Assembly (NCBI GenBank): GCA_002840715.1
Contig: PHBW01000003.1
Location: forward strand, 62,001-126,000
DNA: 64,000 bases
Reading direction: 5' to 3'
From: Chloroflexi bacterium HGW-Chloroflexi-4
GTDB lineage: Bacteria; Chloroflexota; Anaerolineae; Anaerolineales; Anaerolineaceae
Under the pieces are notes generated by a model. The model worked only from the letters and a program-made list of their open reading frames with translations. It had not been told where the DNA came from and ran no database searches. This document shows positions 42,970 to 51,297 of this stretch, piece by piece. The translations under genes and the position numbers were made by a program. Numbering within the stretch: position 1 is the stretch's first letter; every line of letters begins with the position of its first letter.

Positions 42970-44600
42970 GCGGCGATAAACCCCTGGTTATCGAAGACCT
43001 CAACTTTCGCTATCACAGTCGTGAAACGCTGGCTATCAAAAACATCTCACTCAGCGTGGATGCCGGCCAGGTGCTTTTGATTGCCGGTGCCAGCGGATGC
43101 GGCAAAACCACACTGGCGCGCTGTATCAACGGCCTTGTACCTCGCAGTTACAAGGGGGACCTCACCGGCCAGATTCTGCTCAACGGCAAGGATGTGACCA
43201 AACTTAGTCTGGCTCAGGTTTCACAAATCGTAGGTACCGTGTTGCAAGACCCCGAGCGCCAGATTCTCGGAACCAAGGTGGCCAACGAAGTTGCCTTTGG
43301 GCTTGAAAACCTCAGCCTGCCTCGTGAAGAGATCATAGAACGCGTGGCTGAGGCGCTTGACCATCTCAAAATTCCTCAACTCTTGAACCGCGAGACCTTT
43401 CATCTCTCGGGCGGCGAAAAACAAAAAGTGGCTCTAGCCGGTGTGCTGGCCATGCGCCCCTCCATTTTGCTGCTCGATGAACCCCTGGCTTCGCTTGACC
43501 CGGCCTCCGCTCAAGATGCACTGGATATCATCCGCAGCCTGGCGGATGAAGGCATGACCGTTTTGATGGTGGAGCACCGCGTCGAAGACGTGCTGAGAAT
43601 CCACCCCGAAAACGCCATTTTCATGATGGATGGCCAGATCAAATATTACGGCCCTACCAGCGGATTTGATAAATCGGTCAATTATCACGAAGTAAAACTG
43701 CCCGCTGAAATGATCATCGAACGCGCGAAAGACGATCCTGCCCCTGAGCGGCTCACCACCCTGCGTAAAGAATCCGTGGTGGGCAGAGGCAAACAAATGG
43801 GCGAACCTTTGGTGAAGTTTGAAGACATTGCCTTTTGGTATGAAGAAGGCAGACCCGTGTTGCACGACGTTAATTTCACCATCAACCGCGGTGATGTGAT
43901 TGCCGTGCTCGGTCCGAATGGGGCAGGCAAGACCACCCTGGTGAAACACGCCATCGGGCTGCTCAAACCCAAATCCGGGCGAATGACCATTGACGGCAAA
44001 GACAGCAGTCAAACCAGTGTGGCGCAGATCGCACAAACTTTGGGTTATGTTTTTCAAAGCCCCAGCCACATGCTTTTTGCCCCCACGGTTGAAGAAGAGT
44101 TGGCTTTTGGCCCGACCAACCTGAAACATTCCACGGAGGCAATTCCGCATGAAGTAGCCAATGCGCTTGAGATCGTGAACTTAAAAGGACACGAAAAATA
44201 TCCGCCTCTTGCACTCTCGTTTGGACAGCAAAAACGGGTCAGTATCGCGGCCATTTTGGCAATGCAATCCAAAATTCTGGTGATGGATGAACCCACCGCC
44301 GGACAGGACTACAAGAATTACCTGGGTTTCATGGATTCCATTTTGCAAATGCCCGGTTTTGACGCCATCCTCTTTATCACCCATGATATTGATATGGCCG
44401 TGATCTATGCCAACCGAGTGATCATGGTCAATGATGGCACATTGGTTTGCGACGCCAAACCCGCTGAAGCACTCAAAGACTTTGATTTTCTGCGTAAGAA
44501 CCGGCTGGTGCCCACATCACTGCTAAAGACCAACCTTGATCTTTTGCCCAAAACAGGTCGTTTTTATAGTGCTGAAGAGTTGGCGCATGTGGTACATTAA
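42966..44600 (+). CDS. Fused double ATPase of an ECF transporter (EcfA1-EcfA2)
   Basis: A 544-residue protein with two complete ABC domains: Walker A GASGCGKTT, signature LSGGEKQKVALAG, Walker B ILLLDEPLASLDPA; and GPNGAGKTT, LSFGQQKRVSIAAILAM, ILVMDEPTAGQD. The fused arrangement and the Q-loops VLQDPERQILGTKVANEVAFG and VFQSPSHMLFAPTVEEELAFG are typical of energy-coupling-factor cassettes. It works with the S component and EcfT encoded downstream. A small hairpin (44614-44629) separates it from the S-component gene. Confidence 0.93.
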   Translation: MSGDKPLVIEDLNFRYHSRETLAIKNISLSVDAGQVLLIAGASGCGKTTLARCINGLVPRSYKGDLTGQILLNGKDVTKLSLAQVSQIVGTVLQDPERQILGTKVANEVAFGLENLSLPREEIIERVAEALDHLKIPQLLNRETFHLSGGEKQKVALAGVLAMRPSILLLDEPLASLDPASAQDALDIIRSLADEGMTVLMVEHRVEDVLRIHPENAIFMMDGQIKYYGPTSGFDKSVNYHEVKLPAEMIIERAKDDPAPERLTTLRKESVVGRGKQMGEPLVKFEDIAFWYEEGRPVLHDVNFTINRGDVIAVLGPNGAGKTTLVKHAIGLLKPKSGRMTIDGKDSSQTSVAQIAQTLGYVFQSPSHMLFAPTVEEELAFGPTNLKHSTEAIPHEVANALEIVNLKGHEKYPPLALSFGQQKRVSIAAILAMQSKILVMDEPTAGQDYKNYLGFMDSILQMPGFDAILFITHDIDMAVIYANRVIMVNDGTLVCDAKPAEALKDFDFLRKNRLVPTSLLKTNLDLLPKTGRFYSAEELAHVVH

Positions 44601-44613
44601 TAATTGGCAGCAC

Positions 44614-44634
44614 AACCTATAATTAGGTTTTTTG
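44614..44634 (+). terminator. Weak hairpin with T-run between ECF ATPase and S-component genes
   Basis: AACCTA (44614-44619) pairs with TAGGTT (44624-44629), followed by TTTTG. With only 6 bp it would terminate partially at best. Confidence 0.4.
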
Positions 44635-44673
44635 TTTGAATCAATTCGTCATAATTAATTTAAGGAGGATAGA

Positions 44674-45603
44674 ATGAAAAAGTGGTTGAAAGTTGTACTT
44701 TCTTTGTTGGCCGTCCTGGCCTTCTTCCTGGGTGTTTGGTTGATCGGACGTTTGATCAACCCCAACCTCAACCTGGATGAAACCGCACTGCTGCGCTTCG
44801 TGTTCGTGGGCATCGGTCTGCTCATCGTGCTGGTGGTTTACCTGTTGACCAGTAAAAACAAGATGTGGGAAGTCGGCACCCGCCAGGTCGTTTACATGGC
44901 TATTGGCGCCGCACTCTTCGCCGTATTCTCCTATCTGTTTAATGGAACCGTCTTTGTGGTGCCTTCTGTCAGCCAGGTTGCCCTGCGTCCTGCCATTGCC
45001 ATCCCAATGTTCTTTGGCTATGCCTTCGGACCCGTGGTCGGCTTCTTCACCGGTGCTGTCGGAAACATGTTCGGCGATGCCCTTACCGGCTTCGGTCTCT
45101 CTCCGCAGTGGAGTGTCGGTAACGGTCTTGTGGGTCTCATCAGCGGTATGGTTTGGCTCTTTGCTGACAAAAAGAAAAGCATTAATGTAGTGCTCCTGAT
45201 CAGCGCCGTTTTGGCCGCTGCTGTCACCGTTTACTATTTCCTGAACCCCACCACCTCCAATGCCATGTTCTATGATGTGGATAACGGCATCTTCGGCGAC
45301 GCTCAAATCTCAATGTTTGCCGGTGTTTCTGTGCTCATCGGTTTGGCCATTGTCTTGATCGTGCGTTTCGTGTTTGGCAAAAATATTGATGTCGCTGCTG
45401 CTGTCACTTGGTCAATGCTTGGCAATTTGTTGGGTATTGGCTTTGCCGCTGTCTCCGACATCTGGATTAACGGCTATCCCCCCGCGATTGCACTGGTTGG
45501 TGAGTTCCTGCCCTCCGCCGGCCCAAACCTGATCTTTGCTGCCGTACTGGTTCCGATCCTCGTAGCTGCTTACGCTGCGGTTCAGAAACAAACCGGACGT
45601 TAG
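44674..45603 (+). CDS. ECF transporter S (substrate-binding) component
   Basis: Membrane protein of 309 residues, longer than the usual 170-220 for an S component, with about eight hydrophobic segments. The core (about 70-165) has the ECF pattern VGTRQVVYMAIGAALFAVFSYLF, LRPAIAIPMFFGYAFGPVVGFFTGAVGNMFGDALTGFG, WSVGNGLVGLISGMVWLF. An N-terminal hairpin of two helices and a long C-terminal part are extra. The ribosome site TAAGGAGGA is strong. Substrate unknown; linkage to SAM hydrolase suggests adenosine, methionine or a related compound, which is inference only. Confidence 0.87.
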   Translation: MKKWLKVVLSLLAVLAFFLGVWLIGRLINPNLNLDETALLRFVFVGIGLLIVLVVYLLTSKNKMWEVGTRQVVYMAIGAALFAVFSYLFNGTVFVVPSVSQVALRPAIAIPMFFGYAFGPVVGFFTGAVGNMFGDALTGFGLSPQWSVGNGLVGLISGMVWLFADKKKSINVVLLISAVLAAAVTVYYFLNPTTSNAMFYDVDNGIFGDAQISMFAGVSVLIGLAIVLIVRFVFGKNIDVAAAVTWSMLGNLLGIGFAAVSDIWINGYPPAIALVGEFLPSAGPNLIFAAVLVPILVAAYAAVQKQTGR

Positions 45604-45619
45604 ATTTAATCAATAATAA

Positions 45620-45655
45620 GGAAGGTCTGAGAGGTGTAAGCTTCTCAGGCCTTCC
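45620..45655 (+). other. Hairpin just upstream of the ecfT start
   Basis: GGAAGGTCTGAGA (45620-45632) pairs with TCTCAGGCCTTCC (45643-45655) with one G-U pair and a 10-nt loop; the ecfT GTG is four bases later. The only purine-rich ribosome-site candidate (AAGGAAGG) lies in the left arm, so the hairpin may limit or couple ecfT translation. No T-run follows. Confidence 0.65.
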
Positions 45656-45658
45656 GAA

Positions 45659-46531
45659 GTGAGTAAAAAAATGCTGGTTGCCTGGCGTTATGTACAACGG
45701 TATTCCTTAATCCAGAGCTTTGATCCGCGTGCCTGGGTAATTTTCTTTAGCTGTTTCCTGGCCGGAACAGTGATCTTTTGGGATTTTCGCTTTTTGCTCT
45801 TTTTCTTCTCCATCGCGCTGCTATTTGTGTTTACATCCCGTATTCCATGGAAGGATATGTCGCGCGCCTGGATCTTTATCATAGGCTTTATTCTGTTTTT
45901 TTCTATTCTAACTTTTCTTACCGGCCGCGGCGGTGTGGAGCTTTATCAGGGTGAGCATACGCTTACCAAGCTGGTGGCTAATTTCAAAATATTGGGCTGG
46001 ACGCCAACCCTAAACATCACCGCTGAAAAAACCATGTACGCGCTCAGTATGCTGATCCGTGTGTTCAGCATTGCCAGCATGACCATCTTGATCCCTTACT
46101 CGTTTAACCCTGCGCATTACGGTATCATCTTCCGCGGACTTGGGCTGCCTGATAAAGTGGCTTATGGAATGGACCTGACCATGCGCTTCATCCCCACCTT
46201 CGGGCGCGATTTCAGCCTGACCATGGATGCCCAGAAGGCGCGCGGTTACGAGATCGAAAAGCTGGGCGGCGGCTTGTTCGCTCAGGTGAAGAAACTGGCT
46301 CCCTTGATCGTACCGGTCACCATCCATGCCATTGCGGGCAGCGAAGACATCATAGACGCAATGGACTTGCGCGCCTTCGGCGTTGGTCCGCGCACCTGGC
46401 TTGAAAAGCTGACCTACCGCAAGCGAGATTACGTTCTAATTGCCATCGGCGTGGTGATTTTGCTGGCATCCATGGCGCTCTCGCTGTTGGGTTACGGCAA
46501 GTTCTGGGTGCCAGGGTTTTTGTTAGGGTAA
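45659..46531 (+). CDS. ecfT: ECF transporter transmembrane coupling component
   Basis: Coupling protein of 290 residues with about six membrane segments. The two cytoplasmic coupling helices carry the ARG-type motifs that bind the ATPases: QKARGYEIEK and MDLRAFGVG. LTMRFIPTFGRDFSLTMDAQKARG and LAPLIVPVTIHAIAGSEDIIDAMD are standard EcfT/CbiQ signatures. Start is GTG at 45659, with an in-frame ATG at 45671 as alternative; neither has a free Shine-Dalgarno because of the hairpin before it. It is the last gene of the SAM hydrolase-ECF set. Confidence 0.92.
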   Translation: MSKKMLVAWRYVQRYSLIQSFDPRAWVIFFSCFLAGTVIFWDFRFLLFFFSIALLFVFTSRIPWKDMSRAWIFIIGFILFFSILTFLTGRGGVELYQGEHTLTKLVANFKILGWTPTLNITAEKTMYALSMLIRVFSIASMTILIPYSFNPAHYGIIFRGLGLPDKVAYGMDLTMRFIPTFGRDFSLTMDAQKARGYEIEKLGGGLFAQVKKLAPLIVPVTIHAIAGSEDIIDAMDLRAFGVGPRTWLEKLTYRKRDYVLIAIGVVILLASMALSLLGYGKFWVPGFLLG

Positions 46532-46779
46532 AACCTGGAAACGACGAAAGACACTAAAAACACTACAAATTCAATAGAAAATTAAAAAATAAAATTCTTA
46601 TAGGGCTTTCTAGAAAGGGTGATCGGTTGGTCGCCCTAATTTGTTTATTAGAATTGTTCTTTTAAAAATGGAAATTATGCTACCATTTATGATAATGGAA
46701 TGAAGATACTTTTTAGGGTATTCATTTTTCTACCTGGTTTCATTAAACCGAAGCGTTTACTTCAATAGAAAGTAAGGTT

Positions 46780-47460
46780 ATGCCCCTATACAAACTTAGC
46801 CCGTCACAACTCACCTTTGCCTGGGATGAATGTCCGCGCTGCTTTTATCTGGATGTGGTGCTTGGCATCAAGCGCCCGGCCACTGCCTTCCCCAAGGTGT
46901 TCAGCCGCATTGACAGCTTGATGAAGCATCTCTTCACTGACAAACCGACCTCCGCGCTGTCACCAGACTTGCCGCCCGGCAAGGTAGGCGCACAGGGCAA
47001 GTGGATCAATTCCACGCCGATTGCTTTCGATGGACTTGACGCCTCGTGTTATCTCAAGGGTGCGTTCGATTCTGTGCTGGATTTTGATGATGGCACGCAC
47101 GCAGTGATTGACTTCAAGACCTCCTCACCCAGCCCCGCGCATGTGGCCTTCTACGGAAGGCAATTGAGCGCGTATGCATACGCACTGGAGCACCCGAGCG
47201 AAAAGGGGCTGCGCATCAAACCTATCACAAAGCTGGGACTGCTCTATCTCGACCCGGTGGATATTGCTCATGGCAATGACCACAAACGCATCACTTACGG
47301 CGGCGAAGTCACCTGGCAGGAGATTCCCAAAGATGAAACTGGTTTTCTAGCTTTTATGAACAGGGTGTTGACTTTGCTGTCACAACCTGAGCCGCCACCT
47401 GCACCTGAAACTTGCGGTTTTTGCGCATATCGCGCAGAATCTCGCCAACATGGATTGTAA
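46780..47460 (+). CDS. PD-(D/E)XK nuclease, Cas4/RecB-like with cysteine cluster
   Basis: Protein of 226 residues. N-terminal LSPSQLTFAWDECPRCFYLDVVLGIKRP carries a C-x2-C pair. Catalytic motifs follow: GAFDSVLDFDDGTHAVIDFKTSSPSP (Asp, then D-x-K) and the QxxxY-type motif RQLSAYAYALE. C-terminal PETCGFCAYR supplies a second C-x2-C pair. Four cysteines placed this way suggest a 4Fe-4S cluster, as in Cas4 and AddB. There is no CRISPR array or cas gene nearby. A DNA repair or unknown nuclease role is likely. Upstream 248 bp carry no recognisable gene. Confidence 0.82.
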   Translation: MPLYKLSPSQLTFAWDECPRCFYLDVVLGIKRPATAFPKVFSRIDSLMKHLFTDKPTSALSPDLPPGKVGAQGKWINSTPIAFDGLDASCYLKGAFDSVLDFDDGTHAVIDFKTSSPSPAHVAFYGRQLSAYAYALEHPSEKGLRIKPITKLGLLYLDPVDIAHGNDHKRITYGGEVTWQEIPKDETGFLAFMNRVLTLLSQPEPPPAPETCGFCAYRAESRQHGL

Positions 47461-47468
47461 ATAATGTG

Positions 47469-47512
47469 TATAATGCTAATTAGCATGTGCTAATTAGCAT
47501 TTGCTAATTAGC
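47469..47512 (+). promoter_or_regulatory. Three palindromic operator repeats over the ZIP transporter promoter
   Basis: The perfect palindrome GCTAATTAGC occurs three times at exact 14-bp intervals (47475-47484, 47489-47498, 47503-47512), directly after a TATAAT at 47469-47474 and 16 bp before the transporter ATG. The arrangement strongly suggests repression by a metal-sensing regulator binding cooperatively. No clear -35 box is seen. Confidence 0.8.
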
Positions 47513-47527
47513 CAAAGGATAATAATT

Positions 47528-48340
47528 ATGATTGCATTTTTTCAACAGTTTACACCAGTCTTACAGGCTTTGTTTGCCACACTTTTTACCTGGGCAGTGA
47601 CTGCCCTGGGGGCGGCATTTGTGTTTATCGGTAAAACCGTAACCCGCAAACTCTTGGTCGCCATGCTGGGCTTTGCTGCCGGTGTGATGATTGCGGCCAG
47701 TTTTTTCTCGCTGCTGCTTCCAGCCATCGATATGGCTGAGAGCACCGGGGTGCCTGGTTGGCTGCCTGCGGTGGTCGGTTTTCTGGTCGGCGGCGCTTTT
47801 TTGTGGGGGGTGGATAAACTACTTCCTCACCTGCATCAAGGTTTGGCCACCGCCCAGGCGGAAGGTATCAAAACGCATTGGCAGCGGTCAGTCTTATTGG
47901 TTTTGGCCATTACGCTGCACAATATCCCTGAGGGGTTAGCAGTCGGGGTTGCTTTTGGGGCCGTTGCGGCAGGGGTTCCATCCGCTTCATTGACGAGCGC
48001 CATTGCGCTCGCATTGGGTATTGGCCTGCAAAACTTCCCTGAAGGGATGGCGGTCTCACTGCCATTACGCGGAGAAGGATTGTCAAAAGGCAAAGCCTTT
48101 TTCATGGGGCAGCTTTCTGGCATCGTGGAACCCATTGCCGGTGTTTTGGGAGCGTTGGCTGTTTTGGCGATGCGTCCGATTCTGCCTTATGCATTAAGTT
48201 TTGCGGCTGGCGCAATGATCTATGTCGTGGTTGAAGAGTTGATTCCCGAGGCACAGCGCGGTGAAAGCACCGATATCGCCACCATCGGTGTCATGCTCGG
48301 GTTTGCACTGATGACCTTTTTGGATGTTGCTTTGGGATAA
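47528..48340 (+). CDS. ZIP family metal (zinc/iron) transporter
   Basis: Metal permease of about 270 residues with eight membrane helices. ZIP signatures are [17 protein letters not shown] in helix IV and [14 protein letters not shown] in helix V, followed by the ZupT/GufA-like [15 protein letters not shown] His-containing loop (LLPHLHQGL) lies between helices III and IV. I use the ATG at 47528 (AAAGGA upstream); a TTG at 47501 would place the start inside the operator repeats. The triple-palindrome promoter suggests metal-dependent expression. Zn versus Fe or Mn cannot be decided. Confidence 0.92.
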   Translation: MIAFFQQFTPVLQALFATLFTWAVTALGAAFVFIGKTVTRKLLVAMLGFAAGVMIAASFFSLLLPAIDMAESTGVPGWLPAVVGFLVGGAFLWGVDKLLPHLHQGLATAQAEGIKTHWQRSVLLVLAITLHNIPEGLAVGVAFGAVAAGVPSASLTSAIALALGIGLQNFPEGMAVSLPLRGEGLSKGKAFFMGQLSGIVEPIAGVLGALAVLAMRPILPYALSFAAGAMIYVVVEELIPEAQRGESTDIATIGVMLGFALMTFLDVALG

Positions 48341-48361
48341 TGGACCTAAAAATCGGACTAT

Positions 48362-48409
48362 AATAATTTGTGGGATGATCAGAAATGAGATTCCCACAAA
48401 TTATTTTTA
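48362..48409 (+). terminator. Intrinsic terminator after the ZIP gene
   Basis: Perfect 14-bp stem AATAATTTGTGGGA (48362-48375) with TCCCACAAATTATT (48392-48405), 16-nt loop, followed by TTTAA. Confidence 0.88.
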
Positions 48410-48424
48410 ACGAGGAAAATTAAT

Positions 48425-49258
48425 ATGACCGATAAAGAGGGTTTATTTTTTAAGTCCTTATATGAAGAAAACAAAACAACTTTGGTGTTTTTGCACGGCG
48501 GGGGAGGGGCAGGCTGGATGTGGCAGCCGGTGGTGGAGCGTTTGCCTGAATTCCACTGCCTGGTGATTGATCTGCCTGAACATGGCGGAAGTAAAGGAAT
48601 CAAACCTTTTTCTATGGAACTTGCAGCACAAAAAACCGCAGCTTTGATTCGTGAGCAGGCGCATGGTGGCAAGGCAATTGTGATTGGACTGTCTGAAGGC
48701 GCCCAGGTGGTGGTTCAGATGCTGGCAACCTGCCCTGAAGTGATCGAAAGAGCAATCATCTCTTCTGCGCTGCTCTTGCCCATGCCCGGTGCCAAGATGT
48801 ACTCTTCACACGGCTTAATCTCTGCGCTCTTCAAAATGTCAGTACCGCCTTTTCGCAACAGTGATTGGTGGATCAGACTTAATATGAAATCCGCAGCGGG
48901 CATCCCCGACGAATATTATCCGCAGTTCAAAGCAGATTTTCAAACGATGACTGAAAGCCAGTTCGTCAACCTGATGGTGGCGAACCAGACCTTTCGCATA
49001 CCAGAAGGGATTGAGAACGCCAAGTTGCCTGCATTGATCCTCTACGGCAGTCATGAGTACAAGTCCATGAAAGACAGCGCCAAAATTCTTTCTACAAAAT
49101 TAAATGGCAGCCAGGTTTATCAAATCAATCTGGGACAGGGTTCTACTTTGGCCAGCGAGCACAACTGGGCCATGACCGCACCTCATGCTTTTGCGGATAC
49201 CGTTCGCAACTGGCTGAGTGCACAGCCTTTACCTGACGTTGTGACGCGTTTGGTATAA
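48425..49258 (+). CDS. Alpha/beta hydrolase
   Basis: Hydrolase of 277 residues. Oxyanion-hole motif LVFLHGGGGAGWMW, nucleophile elbow GLSEG (Ser), and the C-terminal His in EHNWAMTAPHAF define the fold; the acid lies in the region LPALILYGSHEYKSM. Strand topology resembles the BioH/RsbQ-type esterases. It precedes acyl carrier protein and acyl-AMP ligase genes by 28 bp, so a thioesterase or acyl-editing role is plausible. It begins 15 bp after the ZIP terminator with ACGAGGA as ribosome site; a promoter was not identified. Confidence 0.88.
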   Translation: MTDKEGLFFKSLYEENKTTLVFLHGGGGAGWMWQPVVERLPEFHCLVIDLPEHGGSKGIKPFSMELAAQKTAALIREQAHGGKAIVIGLSEGAQVVVQMLATCPEVIERAIISSALLLPMPGAKMYSSHGLISALFKMSVPPFRNSDWWIRLNMKSAAGIPDEYYPQFKADFQTMTESQFVNLMVANQTFRIPEGIENAKLPALILYGSHEYKSMKDSAKILSTKLNGSQVYQINLGQGSTLASEHNWAMTAPHAFADTVRNWLSAQPLPDVVTRLV

Positions 49259-49286
49259 TTCTCTATCATTTACAATCAGGAGCCCA

Positions 49287-49532
49287 ATGAAAGACGAAAT
49301 CATTCAAAAAACCGGTGTATATATTGCCGCAACCATCCTAAAACAGCCCAAGCGCATCATTAAACCAGATCAACCCCTTATCTCAAGCGGCTTGATTGAC
49401 TCTTTCAGCCTGGTGGATCTGGCGCTTTTCGTCGAAGACACCTTCAGCGTCCATTTGGATGATTCTGAATTGAACAAAGATTTTTTTGATACGCTTGATC
49501 AACTGGCTGATCTTGTCGCTTCCCGCGCTTAA
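49287..49532 (+). CDS. Acyl carrier protein
   Basis: Eighty-one residues. The phosphopantetheine site is the Ser in SGLIDSFSLVDLALFVEDTF; the helical layout is complete. Departing from FabF-type carrier proteins, the motif reads DSF rather than DSL. It is flanked by an alpha/beta hydrolase gene and an acyl-AMP ligase gene 4 bp downstream, so it is a dedicated carrier rather than the housekeeping AcpP. Ribosome site CAGGAG. Confidence 0.9.
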   Translation: MKDEIIQKTGVYIAATILKQPKRIIKPDQPLISSGLIDSFSLVDLALFVEDTFSVHLDDSELNKDFFDTLDQLADLVASRA

Positions 49533-49536
49533 TTAA

Positions 49537-51213
49537 ATGACTACTTTTTCAGACCTGCTGCTCGCTTCTTATCATAACTGCCCGGATAAGGTCTCACTGA
49601 CCGTGCTGCTGGCCGGACGCGAAGACCAACCCGTGACTTACCGCCAAATGGTGGAAGGTGCTGCGGTATGGACTAACACCTACGAGCAGCAAGGCGTTCA
49701 ACCCGGCGAAGTGGTGGTGCTCATCTTGCAGCACGGGCTGGAATTGATCTTTGCCTATTGGGGCGCCATCTTGCACGGCGCCATTCCCTCGATCATGCCT
49801 TTCCTGACCGAGAAGCTGCAGCCTGACAGATACCGTGCGGACTTATCTGCACTGGTGGGCATCACCCGGCCGGAGTGCATCGTCACCTATCGCGAGTTTG
49901 AAGCGGAAGTACGCGCCGCCTTGCCAGAGAAGTCATCCGTGCAAAGGTTGATTGTTTCAGATGATCTTGTGCAAGGTGTCAATCTAGATGTAAAAAACGT
50001 CAAAGGTTTGCAGCGTTCTGAAACGGATATCGTTTTGTTGCAGCATTCTTCAGGCACCACCGGGTTGCAAAAAGGGGTGGCGCTGGCGCACGGCGCAGTG
50101 CTAAACCAACTCGAAAGTTACTCACAAGCATTACATATAAATGAAAAAGATGTGGTCGTAAGCTGGCTGCCGCTCTATCATGATATGGGGTTGATTGCAG
50201 GTTTCTTGCTGCCCATTCTCAAACGCATTCCGCTGGTGCTGCTTTCACCTTTCGAGTGGGTGCGATCCCCGGCGAAGCTGATGCAGGCGGTCAGCAAATA
50301 CAAGGGCACCCTTTCGTGGCTGCCAAACTTTGCTTATAACTTTTGTGCCATGAAAACGCGAGACCGCGACCTGGAGGGGATTGACCTCTCAAGTTGGCGG
50401 GCTATTTCAAACTGTTCAGAACCGATGCGTTATGAAAGCCACCGCATTTTTCTAGACCGCTTCAAGACTTATGGCCTGCAGGCATCCGCTTTATGTACCT
50501 GCTATGCCATGGCAGAAAATGTCTTTGCCGTGACGCAAGGTGGCGTGGATGCAGAAGTGATGATCGATGAAATTGACCGCGACGCCATGCAAGGCCGAAA
50601 GATTGCAGTTCCAGCCAGCGCGGATGCTCCTTCTATTAAAATGATGTCAACGGGTCGTCCCATCCGCAACGTAAAAGTGAAAATAGTGGATGAAAATGGA
50701 AGCGATTTGCCTGACCGCCAGATTGGTGAGGTGGTGCTGCAATCAGACAGCATGCTGACAGAATACTATCACCGCCCTGATGCCACCGAAAAAGCGCTCA
50801 AAGATGGCTGGTATTTCACAGGTGATTACGGCTATAAAGTGGGTGAAGAAGTATTTGTTGCCGGGCGTAAAAAAGAAATGATCATTGTGGCTGGCAAGAA
50901 TGTGTATCCGATGGATCTTGAGGAACTTGCCATGGAAGTGCCGGGGGTGCATGCCGGCCGGGTAGTGGCTTTTGGAGTTTATAATGAAATTGCAGGCACT
51001 GAAGATGTCGTCATCGTTGCCGAAGTGGATTCTACTGATCAAGAAGAACGAGATGTCATTGGCGATGCAATCCGTCAGACAGTCACGCGTGGATCCGCTG
51101 TGGCGTTACGGCATGTTTATCTGGTGGATGCAAAATGGCTTATCAAGACCAGCAGCGGTAAAAATGCCCGTATCGCTAATAAGGAAAAATACCTGCAAGA
51201 GAATTCCAATTGA
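49537..51213 (+). CDS. Acyl-AMP ligase (FAAL-like), adenylate-forming enzyme
   Basis: Adenylate-forming enzyme of 558 residues. Core motifs: LLQHSSGTTGLQKGVALAHGAVL (P-loop-like A3), SWLPLYHDMGLIAGFLLPIL, YAMAENVFAVTQGG (A5), GWYFTGDYGYK (A7), GRKKEMIIVAGKNVYPMDLEE (A8) and the catalytic Lys in IKTSSGKNAR. The HDMGL stretch is typical of fatty-acyl-AMP ligases and related enzymes that load carrier proteins. The upstream ACP is its likely partner. The acyl group is unknown. A link to the MBOAT system 18 kb away is possible but unproven. Confidence 0.9.
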   Translation: MTTFSDLLLASYHNCPDKVSLTVLLAGREDQPVTYRQMVEGAAVWTNTYEQQGVQPGEVVVLILQHGLELIFAYWGAILHGAIPSIMPFLTEKLQPDRYRADLSALVGITRPECIVTYREFEAEVRAALPEKSSVQRLIVSDDLVQGVNLDVKNVKGLQRSETDIVLLQHSSGTTGLQKGVALAHGAVLNQLESYSQALHINEKDVVVSWLPLYHDMGLIAGFLLPILKRIPLVLLSPFEWVRSPAKLMQAVSKYKGTLSWLPNFAYNFCAMKTRDRDLEGIDLSSWRAISNCSEPMRYESHRIFLDRFKTYGLQASALCTCYAMAENVFAVTQGGVDAEVMIDEIDRDAMQGRKIAVPASADAPSIKMMSTGRPIRNVKVKIVDENGSDLPDRQIGEVVLQSDSMLTEYYHRPDATEKALKDGWYFTGDYGYKVGEEVFVAGRKKEMIIVAGKNVYPMDLEELAMEVPGVHAGRVVAFGVYNEIAGTEDVVIVAEVDSTDQEERDVIGDAIRQTVTRGSAVALRHVYLVDAKWLIKTSSGKNARIANKEKYLQENSN

Positions 51214-51297
51214 TTATTTTTATTATATGAGCATAAATTATTCATTCAATTACGAAAAATCTTAATAAGATTACACTACATTTATCAAGGAATAAAA

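Noticed and set aside
43434..44150. 238-codon open frame on the minus strand
   Set aside because: Lies wholly within the double ATPase gene, whose Walker and signature motifs are intact.
44641..45306. 221-codon open frame on the minus strand
   Set aside because: Overlaps the S-component gene, which has a strong ribosome site and membrane pattern; the reverse frame is a His/Glu/Asp-rich low-complexity shadow.
47475..47512. Possible CRISPR-like repeat array
   Set aside because: Units are only 10 bp with 4-bp gaps and sit on a promoter; this is an operator array, and the Cas4-like gene next to it has no cas neighbours.
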